NCBI GenBank assembly: GCA_007133615.1
Contig: SLMJ01000262.1
Location: 1 to 33,917, forward strand
From: Thermomicrobiaceae bacterium
GTDB taxonomy: Bacteria; Chloroflexota; Chloroflexia; Thermomicrobiales; Thermomicrobiaceae
Reading direction: 5' to 3'
DNA length: 33,917 nucleotides
Shown: one piece after another, positions 7,533-16,751 of the stretch
Numbering within the stretch: the first letter of the stretch is position 1
How the letters are laid out: every line of letters begins with the position of its first letter
Position numbers and translations under genes: made by a program
The notes under the pieces: model-generated
What the model was told of the DNA's origin: nothing
What the model saw: only the letters and a program-made list of their open reading frames with translations
Databases searched by the model: none

Positions 7533-8709
7533 TGACCGATTTCCTGTCCTGGTGCTGGATTACCGTCGACTCGCATCGTGCCCTGGTCGCCGCAACTCGT
7601 TCGTAGTGCGCCATCGTCTGCTGCGCAGTGGCATCCCAGTTGAATGCTGATGCCCTGTTGATACCCGCATTCGTGAGAGCCTCATGAAGCGCTGGATCGC
7701 CCAGAACATGGCCTATCGCCGCGGACATTTCGCTGACGTCGTAGGGATCTACCAGAATTGCGGCGTTCCCGGCGACTTCGGGCATGGACGAGATGTTCGA
7801 GGTGATCACTGGGGTTCCGCAGGCCATTGCCTCCAGCACGGGAAGTCCGAATCCCTCATACAGTGACGGGAACAGAAACGCGGTCGCACCCCGATAGATG
7901 CCCGGGAGATCCTCGTCGGGAACGTAACCCGTGAACTTGACAACTCGCTGAAGTACCGGATCCTCCATCACGTGGTCGATAGCTTCCGCTTTCCACTGGC
8001 GCTTTCCGGCGATAACAAGCGCGTACTCCGGATGATCACGATATGCCAGCCGGAACGCCTGGAGCATGCGCGCAATGTTCTTTCGACCGTTGAGCGCTCC
8101 GACGTAGAGCACATACGGAGAGCTGATGCCGTAACGCTGGCGAAGCGTCTGATCATCAGTTCCCAGTCCTCTGCCGGTGAACTGTCGCCCCACGCCTTCG
8201 GGAATCACGGCGACGTCAATATCATCGAGGTTCAGATCGCGGGTGAGATCCTCCTTTGAGGTGTTGCTCACCGTGATCACCGAATCCGTCCGCCTCAGCG
8301 CTATCGGCAGGAACCATCGATAGCGCCAGTTGTCCAGTCGGTTGTGCGATTCTGGCTGAACAAACGGGAATGCATCATGGAGTGTGACCACGCGGCCTGT
8401 TCGCCTCGGAAGAGCCAGGAAAGGCGCAATTCCATTGGGATCATGGATCATGTCCAGCTTCAGATCGTGGGCGGCTCGCCCGATCAGAAGGTTTCCCGCG
8501 GACATCAGCGCAGGCAGCGTGCGACAACCGGGAAGGTTTCTGACAGCACAATGGTTCGCCAGATCTGGATCAAGGGTCTGTTCGGTCGAGAGTATGGTGA
8601 TTTCGTGCCCATGCGTATCCGCGAGGATTGCGAGCAGCAATTCTTTCGCGTATCTGCCGATACCCGTGGGTGCGCGGTCGAGTCCATATGTCAGATAGCC
8701 AATGCGCAT
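7522..8709 (-). CDS. Family 4 glycosyltransferase
   Basis: A 395-aa GT-B enzyme of family GT4. The N-terminal acceptor domain opens with [24 protein letters not shown], whose glycine-rich TGIGRY loop is typical of mannosyltransferase-like members. The C-terminal donor domain has [21 protein letters not shown] and the EX7E motif region [19 protein letters not shown], followed by the [16 protein letters not shown] block that closes the nucleotide site. The donor sugar cannot be read; this subfamily often uses GDP- or UDP-linked sugars. TAGGA about nine bases before the ATG supports the start. It lies 10 bases after the GT-C-like gene and overlaps the DUF1616 gene by 11 bases. It resembles the tandem GT4 pair at 16748 and 17887. 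Confidence 0.92.
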   Translation of the reverse strand: MRIGYLTYGLDRAPTGIGRYAKELLLAILADTHGHEITILSTEQTLDPDLANHCAVRNLPGCRTLPALMSAGNLLIGRAAHDLKLDMIHDPNGIAPFLALPRRTGRVVTLHDAFPFVQPESHNRLDNWRYRWFLPIALRRTDSVITVSNTSKEDLTRDLNLDDIDVAVIPEGVGRQFTGRGLGTDDQTLRQRYGISSPYVLYVGALNGRKNIARMLQAFRLAYRDHPEYALVIAGKRQWKAEAIDHVMEDPVLQRVVKFTGYVPDEDLPGIYRGATAFLFPSLYEGFGLPVLEAMACGTPVITSNISSMPEVAGNAAILVDPYDVSEMSAAIGHVLGDPALHEALTNAGINRASAFNWDATAQQTMAHYERVAATRARCESTVIQHQDRKSVNAD

Positions 8710-8719
8710 GGTTGTGGTC

Positions 8720-10315
8720 CTACCGTTGATAAGGCGTTACCGGACGGATTCGGTACACCTCGGCAGTGCCGTTGTCATAAATCCTGTTGGAATCCGTTGT
8801 GACTGGAAGCTCACGTGTCAACCGTAAACTGCGCATCCGGGATACGTCCGACGTAACGATCGTCTGTGTCGTAGGTGTGCGTGGTCCACCGAAATAGGTG
8901 TTCCCAACCTGTGATTCGGAACGAACAGTGTGATACGCCACGACCAGACGCTGGTCGAACTCGGTCCAGACTTCGGAGTTATCCAGATGCCGTTCCGTCC
9001 AGTCAATCGCTGCAATCTCAGCTGGACGATAGTAGATCCAGGTGTTGCTCACCAGCGGTTCGTTGGTTGCTTTGAACACGGAAAGAGCCGTCACACACAA
9101 TAGCAGCAGTGCAAACCCGAGCCGCAGTGCTCCCGAGTAGCGCTTTGGTTCCCACCTGATGTACGCGTTTACCAGGATTGCGACCGCGAACACGGCGATC
9201 GATGGGAATAGCCGCTGCTGAGCGTTGCTGCTCAACGCCCCGCTGAGATCGACGAGAACCGAGAGAAATCCCTGACCGGCAAACGCCGCATACATCAGCC
9301 AGATAATCAATGATGTCTGAGCCGGGGATTCGGATCGAGTCCAGAACCACCGGATTCCCTGATAGCTCCAGACGATGAACGATGCGCCGAGAACGATCCA
9401 GTTGGCCAGACTGAGGATGAAGTACACGTAGACACTGGTCCACCCCGTAGACACGACTGCGTAGGCGTTCGTCGGCGTCGAGATCTCGGTATTGAGGAGC
9501 AAGGCAGCCATTTGCCCCCAGATAGTCTCGTAGACACTCAGCTGATGCATCGCGGGTGGATAAACGTAGAAAATGAAGAGGTAGACACCGGCGAACGAAG
9601 TAACGAGCACGTATGGAAGCCGGGACAGCGTCGCCGGCACTGCATCCAGCCCGGAACTGCGACGTCGATTGAGTATCCAGCCGACAACAAGGGCGATCCC
9701 GATTGCAAACACGAAGCTGTGCGCGATGAATGAGTTACTGGCGATCAGCGCAAATATTGTGACGTAGAACAGGCTGACGTAAATGGCGAAGACCCGTGGT
9801 TGATTCGACACGTTGATGCTGCGTAATAGCAGAAACAGGCTGAAGAGCATCAGTGCACGGGTGAATTTCTCGTGCGAACTCCGCATCACAACGAAGAGGA
9901 ATTCTGGCTGCGTGAAGAGTAGCAGTGCTCCAATGACTGCTCCGGTGACCCGGCCGCTCAGTTCGCGATACAGGAGCAGCGCCGGCAGGACGACAAGGCA
10001 GGCCAGCAATGGATACACCAGCCGCTGAAGGGTCGCGACCTCGATCCCGGTCGCATGAATCAGAAACGTTGAGATCGCCTGGTAGGAAAAACCATTGGCA
10101 TAAACGTGAACAGAATCCGGGATAAGTCGACCTTGCGATTCGAACTCGACAATGGCCTGAGTGAGTGCGCTGGAATCAGATTCGGCCCAGGCACCGGAGT
10201 AACGCGCCAGGAAGTACACGCCAACCAGGAACATGTAGATGACCGGACCGAGCCAGATGAGGCTGGTAATCGCATTTGAAACTCGTGGAGTAGAGACGTC
10301 ACTCGGAACGCGCAC
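8720..10315 (-). CDS. Polytopic membrane protein, probable GT-C-type glycosyltransferase
   Basis: A protein of about 531 aa with a short cytoplasmic N-terminus, some eleven to thirteen hydrophobic helices and a C-terminal soluble domain of about 100 residues (VWTEFDQRL ... YRIRPVTPYQR). After TM1 comes an acidic external loop (AESDSSALTQAI), then YANGFSYQAISTFLIHATG. This arrangement resembles GT-C enzymes, but I do not see a family-diagnostic motif, so the assignment is tentative. The ORF track starts at 10405, but the first 30 residues of that frame are a shadow of the upstream gene. The GTG at 10315 has AAAGGA eight bases before it, and this start overlaps the upstream stop by 17 bases, matching the coupled style of the cluster. 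A Wzy-like polymerase or ligase is another possibility. Confidence 0.75.
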   Translation of the reverse strand: MRVPSDVSTPRVSNAITSLIWLGPVIYMFLVGVYFLARYSGAWAESDSSALTQAIVEFESQGRLIPDSVHVYANGFSYQAISTFLIHATGIEVATLQRLVYPLLACLVVLPALLLYRELSGRVTGAVIGALLLFTQPEFLFVVMRSSHEKFTRALMLFSLFLLLRSINVSNQPRVFAIYVSLFYVTIFALIASNSFIAHSFVFAIGIALVVGWILNRRRSSGLDAVPATLSRLPYVLVTSFAGVYLFIFYVYPPAMHQLSVYETIWGQMAALLLNTEISTPTNAYAVVSTGWTSVYVYFILSLANWIVLGASFIVWSYQGIRWFWTRSESPAQTSLIIWLMYAAFAGQGFLSVLVDLSGALSSNAQQRLFPSIAVFAVAILVNAYIRWEPKRYSGALRLGFALLLLCVTALSVFKATNEPLVSNTWIYYRPAEIAAIDWTERHLDNSEVWTEFDQRLVVAYHTVRSESQVGNTYFGGPRTPTTQTIVTSDVSRMRSLRLTRELPVTTDSNRIYDNGTAEVYRIRPVTPYQR

Positions 10316-12767
10316 CGTGCTCGTCCTTTCCACGAAGCGACCACAGCAGCCACCAGGAGATACCGGCCATGACAGAGAACGCCAGCAGTGCCAGTGTTCC
10401 GACAAGCAGGAGTGTCCCGCTGGTTCCCAGAAGCAGCATCTGACTCCGGTTTGCTTCCGGGGCCGGCTCTACTTCTATGACCGATGACGCCAGCGCGAAT
10501 TCCTCTCCATCGCTGTCTTCAAGTAGCGGTGTTACGGTCCAGGTCGCGCCATACGGGGCAGTCCAGTCAACTGGAATGGTTCTCACGCCCGTCCCCTGAA
10601 CGTCGATGGAAAACGGACCGATCTCCTGTTCGTAGCCATCGGAGTTCGTGACAAGCAGTGACAGGCTCGCGTCCTCGAGATCCTGCAGTCCGCGATTTCG
10701 CAGTGTCAGTGCGATAGTTCCGGGATCAAGTGCTTGGCGCGGTGAATCCGTAAGCGACGCAGAAAGTTCGGCCGGAGTAAGTTCGACGATCGAGAACTCC
10801 CCGTCGTAGTTGACGAGGTAACTGCCCGGCGCGAGTTCGCCGATATCCAGAAACTCGTTTCCGGTAGACCGTGAACGGGTGCGAATCTCGAGTACGAACC
10901 GGAAGCCATCGTCGGTTTTGCGAAGACCGTGTGCTCGTGCTTTGTCGATTACCTGTGACTCACCGGGTTGCGCTTGCAGCCACTGGCGCAGTCGGAGAGG
11001 ATCTCGCGTCCGTTGCTCGATTTGCCGGTCAATGCCGACGAAATCCTCCCAGGATTCAACGCCCTCAGGAATCGGAACCGCGTCGTATTCAGGAGGTTCA
11101 TCCAGCTCAAGGATTTCAATGGTGCCGGAATCCATATAGATCAGGTAGTTGTCGAGATGATCGAGCGAACGGCTTACACGACCCGGAGATGCGATGGAGA
11201 CTCGGTCGATCAGCGTGGACGTTCTTTCAGGCACCTTTTCGATCCACCAGGAGTCTATGAACTCCCCACCATCCCGGTTCTTCCAGCGCAGGACAGCACC
11301 ATCGCCCAGATTCCAGATACCTTCGGCCGCGTGCTTCAGGTGTATGCGATTGTCGAACGGCGAAACGTAGAGTTCCGGTTGTCCCGGGTATTCCAGGCTG
11401 AACTCCCCGCGGAATCCCTCGCGCAGCCGAAGCGGATGAATCTGCGGAAAATCGAGATACGGGGCGTGCAGATTGGCAAGCGGTTCATGCTCGAGAGTCT
11501 CGAGTGTCAGTTCATCGATTTCCTCCGGCACCTCCTGCGGCTCCGTTGGTGACGCCAGCCGGATTCCACTGAGCCATTCGGTCACCGGATAGTTGTCTTC
11601 CACGCTGAAGTCGTAGATTCCTTCACTTCCGGTCTCACCTTCGGTGGCTTCAACAAAGGTGACGCCTGGCCATTCGCGGGACAGGATCCACTCCGGGTAC
11701 TCGTCGTACTCAATGGCCACGACCTCGGTATCTCCCACGGTGACGGTCTGGTCGTGCTTATGCGGTCCGTTGACAGACAGCGAATAGCGCCAGCGATCCG
11801 GCCGATCGGTTGTCCAGCTCATTCGAACCGCCGTGCGCTGGGCGTAATACGGGAGCGGGCCGTGCCGATGACCTTCCGGCCAGATGTCGCTTCGAACAAC
11901 GAGATTGGCGTACCGACCGGCGTCTTCGTCGAACCGGTAGAAGGCAAACGGGGATTCGAAGTCGGTTGCCGGGGGCAGGGAGATCGAGTTGATCTGATAC
12001 ATCCCTCCGATGTGGAAACCGCTCCAGTTCTGCTCGAGCACCCGGGTTTCGTGCGAGAAGAAGACCGGCTGAATCGATCCCCAGTGACCTTCCTGGTCCA
12101 CCGCACTGAGGTACGGCCAGGTTGGCATCAATGGCTCGGCCATGTCGAACGGGACAGATTCGTCTACCCGTTGCGTCACTCCAAACAGGGGACTGGCGAC
12201 ACCACCATCTTCGAGGAGTGACTCACGTATGAACCAACCGGGCACCCCGGGTTCCTCTTCTCCAATGCGGATCTCCCATTCGAGTTCGCCCGTTGTGGGA
12301 TTGGCTTCGTAGCCTTCAAGGTCGAACACTGGTTTTCCGTCTTCGACCCAATCCTCGCGGTTTGATCGAATGATCAGGTCCGGGCCAAGATCCGGACTCA
12401 TGGTGTAACGGCCGGATTCAATGATGATTGATTCCCGCATGTCCATGGTCTTCGGAACATACAGGCGAGCGACCGGTTTCCCGTTCTCCATCGAGAAGTC
12501 CAGGACAAGGTCGATCAACTGGTCTTCCGACCAGGAAAGCAGATATGCATCAGTTTTCGCGTTACCCAGTCGCCACCACGGTCCATCTTCCGAAAGCTCG
12601 GCTGACGACTCGGTTTTCTGATCGCGGTTTATGACAGCGACGCTCAACTCATGTCCCTGCCACTCTCCGAACCAGTATCGAGTGTTTCCATAGTCCGGAT
12701 TGGACGCAGACACGTTGACGCTTACGAGCAGGGTGAGGCCAAAAAAGATGCCCAGCAAGATCCTCAT
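10299..12767 (-). CDS. Large exported protein with one C-terminal TM, unknown function
   Basis: A protein of about 822 aa. The start at the ATG 12767 gives a textbook signal peptide (MRILLGIFFGLTLLVSVNVSAS), has GGAG nine bases upstream and sits two bases after the asnB stop; the longer ORF-track version is a shadow. The mature part is acidic and rich in Trp, Tyr and Glu, suggesting beta-rich extracellular domains. About 110 residues before the C-terminal helix read like a CARDB/Ig-like domain (ALTLRNRGLQDLEDASLSLLV). One strong TM helix (LLLGTSGTLLLVGTLALLAFSVMAG) is followed by a short basic tail, so most of the protein is extracellular and anchored. I recognise no catalytic motif. Its place between asnB and a GT-C-like gene suggests a role in building, binding or modifying the glycan at the cell surface, which is inference only. 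Confidence 0.85.
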   Translation of the reverse strand: MRILLGIFFGLTLLVSVNVSASNPDYGNTRYWFGEWQGHELSVAVINRDQKTESSAELSEDGPWWRLGNAKTDAYLLSWSEDQLIDLVLDFSMENGKPVARLYVPKTMDMRESIIIESGRYTMSPDLGPDLIIRSNREDWVEDGKPVFDLEGYEANPTTGELEWEIRIGEEEPGVPGWFIRESLLEDGGVASPLFGVTQRVDESVPFDMAEPLMPTWPYLSAVDQEGHWGSIQPVFFSHETRVLEQNWSGFHIGGMYQINSISLPPATDFESPFAFYRFDEDAGRYANLVVRSDIWPEGHRHGPLPYYAQRTAVRMSWTTDRPDRWRYSLSVNGPHKHDQTVTVGDTEVVAIEYDEYPEWILSREWPGVTFVEATEGETGSEGIYDFSVEDNYPVTEWLSGIRLASPTEPQEVPEEIDELTLETLEHEPLANLHAPYLDFPQIHPLRLREGFRGEFSLEYPGQPELYVSPFDNRIHLKHAAEGIWNLGDGAVLRWKNRDGGEFIDSWWIEKVPERTSTLIDRVSIASPGRVSRSLDHLDNYLIYMDSGTIEILELDEPPEYDAVPIPEGVESWEDFVGIDRQIEQRTRDPLRLRQWLQAQPGESQVIDKARAHGLRKTDDGFRFVLEIRTRSRSTGNEFLDIGELAPGSYLVNYDGEFSIVELTPAELSASLTDSPRQALDPGTIALTLRNRGLQDLEDASLSLLVTNSDGYEQEIGPFSIDVQGTGVRTIPVDWTAPYGATWTVTPLLEDSDGEEFALASSVIEVEPAPEANRSQMLLLGTSGTLLLVGTLALLAFSVMAGISWWLLWSLRGKDEHGARSE

Positions 12768-12769
12768 CG

Positions 12770-14644
12770 TCAACGCTCCAGGCCCGCCGCCTGCTGCCAG
12801 CCTTCGAGAATCGCGAGGCTCCAGTCCTGGTAGGCGGCTTGAGCAGGCGAGGTCGGTTTCGTTCGGTGGCCGTTGCCCCGATGCCGATACAGTTCCGGTG
12901 CATGGCGCTTCACCCAACTGTCCAGATGACCGTTCATCCAGCTGACCATTGGCGCCTGAAACGTCTGTTTCTTCCGGTTGCGAACAGCGGCAGGCAGTTC
13001 GTTTGCGAACGCCTGGCAGAGCATGCCTTTCAGTCCGCCATTCATGAGGTCCTGGCGTTTTAGCTGAGCCACGAATGCGATGAGTTCGAGATCCTGAAAG
13101 GGAACCCGTGCCTCGATCGAAGCACTCATGGTCATTCGGTCTAGTCGGGTGTTGTAGTGTTCTGGAACCATCAGGAGCAGGTCCATCCGGGCAAACTGTT
13201 CGGTGTTGCTTTCACCAATTCCGCGCGGGAGAAGGGCTGCACGTGCAAGCGTGTCGTCGAAGATCTGCTGCAGTATTATTTCGAGATCTGATGGATTGAT
13301 TCCTGCATGTTCGGCCGCCTGTTCTGCGGTAAAGTGCACCCCCGAGACAATCTGGTAGCGCTCAAGTGGTGGCCGACGCCAGACACTGGAAGCGCCAAGC
13401 AGATTCGTTCGCGTACCTGGCGACAGGAACGATGAGTCAGCCAGCAGCCGGGCGAACGGTCCAAACCAGGGAATCCGGTTGTAGCGGTCACCCCGCATCA
13501 CCGCGTTGTATGTCGGGTAGCCGAGAAAAACCTCATCACCGCCGTGGCCAGTGAGAACGACTTTGACCCCGTGCTCTCGGGAATGCTCGCTGAGGATCTG
13601 TTCCGCCAGGGCATAGATCTCGGCGACCGGTTCGTCCACCATGTCCATGTTGGTGTCCAGCCGTCTCAGGAGATCTTCCGGCCCGAACGTGACTTCCGAG
13701 TGGTCCAGTCCGAGTGTTTCGGCAAGTTCCCGGGCGAGTTGAGCATCCATTGTTGCGTCAGGGTTCTGATCGGTGGCGCCCGGTTTCAAACTGAACGACG
13801 ACATCCCCGGATTACCTCGTGCGGCGATCGAGGCGATAATCGTTGAATCGATTCCACCGCTCAGGAAGATGCCGACCGGAACGTCGGACAGAAGTTGTCG
13901 GTCGACCGCTCGCTCGACTTCGTGCCGGAGCTGGTGAACGCGATCCGCCCCGCGCGCTTCAAGCTGAGGGGGTGTGGACCAGAACGCGGGAACAATGGTT
14001 TCGCTTCGGAATCGACCGGAAGCATCGAACACAACACGCTCTGCCGGTCGGAGCCTGTTGATTCCCTCGACCAGCGTGTAGGGAGCAGGAACAAATCCGA
14101 AGTAGAGATACACTCCAACCGCATTGCGGTTAGTTCGCCGACTTGTGTAGGGCAACAGTGCTTTGATCTCGGACCCGAAGTAGACCGCCTCGCTGGTTGC
14201 ACAGTAGTACACCGGCTTGATGCCGAGCGGATCGCGTACAAGGGAGAGTTCCTGTGCCTGGCGATCCCAGATGGCCATGGCGTACATGCCGTTGAGTTGC
14301 TCCAGGGTGGCCTGGATGCCCCATTGTTCCAGCGCTTGCAAAACGGTCTCGGTATCGGATTCAGACCGATAGTCTTGTACTCCGTAGCTTGTGAGCTGAG
14401 CACGGAGCTCGTGATGGTTATAGATCTCCCCGTTGTAGGCCAGAACGTAGCGATCGCTCGACATTGGCTGATCTCCCGCGGCGGAGAGATCCTGGATGCT
14501 GAGCCGCCGTGTACCAACACCGAACGGTCCCTCGCAGTGGGTCCCAGCCTGATCGGGACCCCGATGGGCGATGACCGAACTCCAGGCGTCGAGATCTGGC
14601 CGCTCGATATGCTCCGGCATGAGATATCCGACGAAACCACACAT
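12770..14644 (-). CDS. asnB: Asparagine synthase (glutamine-hydrolysing) family amidotransferase
   Basis: A 624-aa two-domain enzyme. The N-terminal class II glutaminase domain begins MCGFVGYL, with the nucleophile Cys2 exposed after Met removal, and has NGEIYN at 71-76 and RDPLGIKP at 137-144. The C-terminal synthetase domain carries the ATP-pyrophosphatase P-loop SGGIDS at 262-267 and LTGHGGDEVFLGY. The family makes asparagine from aspartate, but homologues in polysaccharide clusters (WbpS-like) are thought to amidate uronic acids or other glycan groups. Location between a GT4 gene and a putative surface protein favours such a role, though ordinary asparagine synthesis cannot be excluded. 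Two ATGs are adjacent. The second (14644) forms TGATG with the upstream stop, puts Cys at position 2 and is correctly spaced from AAGGA, so it is preferred over the track's 14647. Confidence 0.93.
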   Translation of the reverse strand: MCGFVGYLMPEHIERPDLDAWSSVIAHRGPDQAGTHCEGPFGVGTRRLSIQDLSAAGDQPMSSDRYVLAYNGEIYNHHELRAQLTSYGVQDYRSESDTETVLQALEQWGIQATLEQLNGMYAMAIWDRQAQELSLVRDPLGIKPVYYCATSEAVYFGSEIKALLPYTSRRTNRNAVGVYLYFGFVPAPYTLVEGINRLRPAERVVFDASGRFRSETIVPAFWSTPPQLEARGADRVHQLRHEVERAVDRQLLSDVPVGIFLSGGIDSTIIASIAARGNPGMSSFSLKPGATDQNPDATMDAQLARELAETLGLDHSEVTFGPEDLLRRLDTNMDMVDEPVAEIYALAEQILSEHSREHGVKVVLTGHGGDEVFLGYPTYNAVMRGDRYNRIPWFGPFARLLADSSFLSPGTRTNLLGASSVWRRPPLERYQIVSGVHFTAEQAAEHAGINPSDLEIILQQIFDDTLARAALLPRGIGESNTEQFARMDLLLMVPEHYNTRLDRMTMSASIEARVPFQDLELIAFVAQLKRQDLMNGGLKGMLCQAFANELPAAVRNRKKQTFQAPMVSWMNGHLDSWVKRHAPELYRHRGNGHRTKPTSPAQAAYQDWSLAILEGWQQAAGLER

Positions 14645-14654
14645 CATCGGATCC
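14642..14654 (-). repeat. 13-base repeat at the GT4-asnB junction (copy 1)
   Basis: GGATCCGATGATG on the minus strand contains the end of the upstream stop region and the two adjacent start codons. The same 13 bases occur at 20244-20256, where they form the same kind of stop-start junction. Confidence 0.45.
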
Positions 14655-15873
14655 TTCGCAGTGAGTGTTCGGAATTGACACCGGCCGACGGTAAATCCGT
14701 ATCGTGCGCTCCGCCGAACCTCAAACCGACTTCTGAGTAAATGTCGTCCAGGCGCCGGGCGACGGATTCCCAGCTGAACTCGCGAGCGCGTTCCCGAGCG
14801 TTCGCCCCAATGCGGAGGCGCCAGTCCGTATTACTGATCAAGGTCAGCAGGGCGCTTCTCAGCGCTTCGGGGTTACTGGAAGGGACGAGCAATCCGGTCT
14901 CACCCTGCTCGACGATTTGAGAGAGTCCGCCCCGAGCAGACGCGATTACCGGGGTACCCGCAGCCATCGCCTCACACGCAACCATTCCGAATGGCTCATC
15001 CCAGGTGGAAGGAACAACGCAGACGTCTGCGGCGGCGTAGACGCCAGCCATCGCCGATGCAGGTACGGGTCCGAGCCAGCGCATTCGGAGACCGGACGCA
15101 AGTTGACGGATCTGGTTCTCATACGCCGTCGACTGCCGGTTGTTCGTGTTTTCAGGAGTCAGCCAGAGCGATGCAGACCCGGCGACGACGATTTCGATGT
15201 TTTCGAGCTGCTCGATCCCGGAAACTGCCTCGAGCAGCACGTGCAATCCCTTTTCGGGCACCAGTGCTCCGGCAAACAACACCACTGGTACGTCGTCCGG
15301 TATTCCCCACTCACGTCTGAGTTCAGCGCCATTCGTGTGTTCGAAGCGCGCCAGGTCCAGTCCGTTGTGCACCTCGAAAACGCGCTCAGCAGGGAATCTG
15401 ACTCTCTCAAGGAACTCCTCGCGAATCAGCCGACCGCAACAGACGACCGCATCAGCACGGTTTACGAGATGTGTGTATGCCCAGCCCGGAAACTCGGGAA
15501 CCGGGGTCTGGTAGTGCAGCAGCTTCAGATGACGGGAAGGCCCGAGCAGGAGGTGAGGATCAGTGTAGGCGTGGAGTACATCCGGAGACTCAGCGCGAAG
15601 GCTCTGCGCGAGAAGTGGAGCGGTAATGCGGAAATCATACGGTCCAAGCCTCGCCCGGCTCCACCCACTGGTTGTCGTGACCGCAACACTGCCGATGGTC
15701 CATCGCCCGGGTGCGTTCGGGTTCCAGCCAAGAATTTCCGCTACGTACCCATTTTCGGACTGCGCGCTGGCGGTGCCGATCGCTACACCAACCAGACCGC
15801 TGCAGGCTTCAGCGGAGACATCTCGAGGCACTGCCCCCAGTCCTGGCGTTATGTGGCGTACCCGAAGACTCAC
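14644..15873 (-). CDS. Family 4 glycosyltransferase
   Basis: A GT4 enzyme of about 409 aa. The N-terminal domain starts LRVRHITPGLGAVPRDVS. The donor domain has VVLFAGALVPEKGLHVLLEAV, the acidic motif WDEPFGMVACEAMAAGTPV and GGLSQIVEQGETGLLVP, all typical of GT4. The ORF track begins at a GTG at 15891, but a second GTG at 15873 is preceded at seven bases by GAGAGGA, which makes it the better start. The reading frame ends in TGA overlapping the asnB start. It is more distant from the other GT4 proteins in the window than they are from each other. It heads the second half of the minus-strand cluster after a 200-base gap that may hold its own promoter, although I could not identify convincing hexamers there. 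Confidence 0.91.
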   Translation of the reverse strand: MSLRVRHITPGLGAVPRDVSAEACSGLVGVAIGTASAQSENGYVAEILGWNPNAPGRWTIGSVAVTTTSGWSRARLGPYDFRITAPLLAQSLRAESPDVLHAYTDPHLLLGPSRHLKLLHYQTPVPEFPGWAYTHLVNRADAVVCCGRLIREEFLERVRFPAERVFEVHNGLDLARFEHTNGAELRREWGIPDDVPVVLFAGALVPEKGLHVLLEAVSGIEQLENIEIVVAGSASLWLTPENTNNRQSTAYENQIRQLASGLRMRWLGPVPASAMAGVYAAADVCVVPSTWDEPFGMVACEAMAAGTPVIASARGGLSQIVEQGETGLLVPSSNPEALRSALLTLISNTDWRLRIGANARERAREFSWESVARRLDDIYSEVGLRFGGAHDTDLPSAGVNSEHSLRRIR

Positions 15874-16073
15874 CGTCCGGTCCTCTCGCACCAGTTTCCG
15901 TTTCAGGCGTCAATTGACACTAGGAGCAAGTCTCCAGCATCCGGGTTTCAGAGGAGATCAAAGTAGTTGCAGTGACTGGTGACGGTATTGTCATCAGGGT
16001 AGCGGCGGGACGCGTTCGCGTGGCGAATCCGCCAGGCTGAACCCGACAGTTCCGCTGACATCGAGGCTCTTGA

Positions 16074-16751
16074 TCAAGCTGACGACTGATTCTGTTGCTC
16101 CCGCGGGCTCTGATCGGGCTTCGCATGTGTTCGTGAGGAATCTGTCATGATGACCGAAACGTTCGACTTCGCGATAAATGCTCCGGCCATAGGCATAAGC
16201 GCGAAGATGGTAAGCGTCATGACATACGGGGCGTAGGCGAGCTCGACAGACGAAGCAGAAAACGGCCACCAGAGCGGAATTCCACCGGTTGCGGCATCGC
16301 GAAACAGGTGGAAAGCGTTTCCGAAACAGATTCCAACGAAGAGCGCTTGATAGCGTCCGCGGGCTAACAGGATCGGCAGAATGAACACTAAAGCTACTAG
16401 CAGCGAATGGCTCGATGGTCGCGAGGTGATCTGTGTGAACTCGATGTCGCTCAACAGGATCGGGATGTGGCCGACATCCAGAATCAGGGAGCCGACAACT
16501 GCCCCGGCGAGGAAGTAATACGAGACCACCCTGAGGAAAGCCGCAAGCAGAATGAACGTCGTCGCCAGGTGTGCGACGTAGTCCATCGCGGCGATCACCG
16601 GAATGGATCGTGTCTCTGCACCGAGATACTGATCGATCAAGGCGATTGCAATGATCCCTGCAATTCCGATCGCCGAGACCAGCAGGCAGTAGCCCAGTCG
16701 GAATGGTTCAGGCCCGTTGTCTCGAGTCACGGCTTCTGTCTGCTCGGTCAT
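16074..16751 (-). CDS. YdjM/DUF457 family membrane protein (metal-dependent hydrolase-like)
   Basis: A 225-aa membrane protein with five to six hydrophobic helices and charged residues within them, as in the LexA-binding inner-membrane hydrolase family (YdjM, DUF457). The diagnostic pieces are MDYVAHLATT, LDVGHIPILL, SRPSSHSLL and GNAFHLFRDAATGGIPLWWPFS. The conserved His and Asp residues in these segments are thought to bind metal. The biochemical activity of the family is poorly defined. The C-terminal tail is polar (QSPREQQNQSSA). Its start overlaps the stop of the upstream GT4 by four bases (ATGA), so it is translated with the glycan genes. That could mean it acts on a lipid-linked intermediate or a membrane glycolipid, which is inference. 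Confidence 0.8.
   Translation of the reverse strand: MTEQTEAVTRDNGPEPFRLGYCLLVSAIGIAGIIAIALIDQYLGAETRSIPVIAAMDYVAHLATTFILLAAFLRVVSYYFLAGAVVGSLILDVGHIPILLSDIEFTQITSRPSSHSLLVALVFILPILLARGRYQALFVGICFGNAFHLFRDAATGGIPLWWPFSASSVELAYAPYVMTLTIFALMPMAGAFIAKSNVSVIMTDSSRTHAKPDQSPREQQNQSSA

Noticed and set aside
10968-11552. 194-aa plus-strand ORF inside the 822-aa exported protein gene
   Set aside because: Antisense shadow; the minus-strand frame has a signal peptide, a TM helix and coupled neighbours.
12770-14740. Long plus-strand ORFs (for example 13895-14740) opposite asnB
   Set aside because: They are antisense shadows of a strongly conserved enzyme gene and have no domain content.
14917-15966. 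349-aa plus-strand ORF opposite the GT4 gene at 14644
   Set aside because: Shadow of a well-supported GT4 gene; the composition is rich in Arg and Cys without any domain.
15874-16073. Possible internal promoter or terminator between the two halves of the minus-strand cluster
   Set aside because: GC-rich inverted sequences and the palindrome CTTGATCAAG are present, but none makes a convincing terminator, and no -35/-10 pair fits. I see no gene there.
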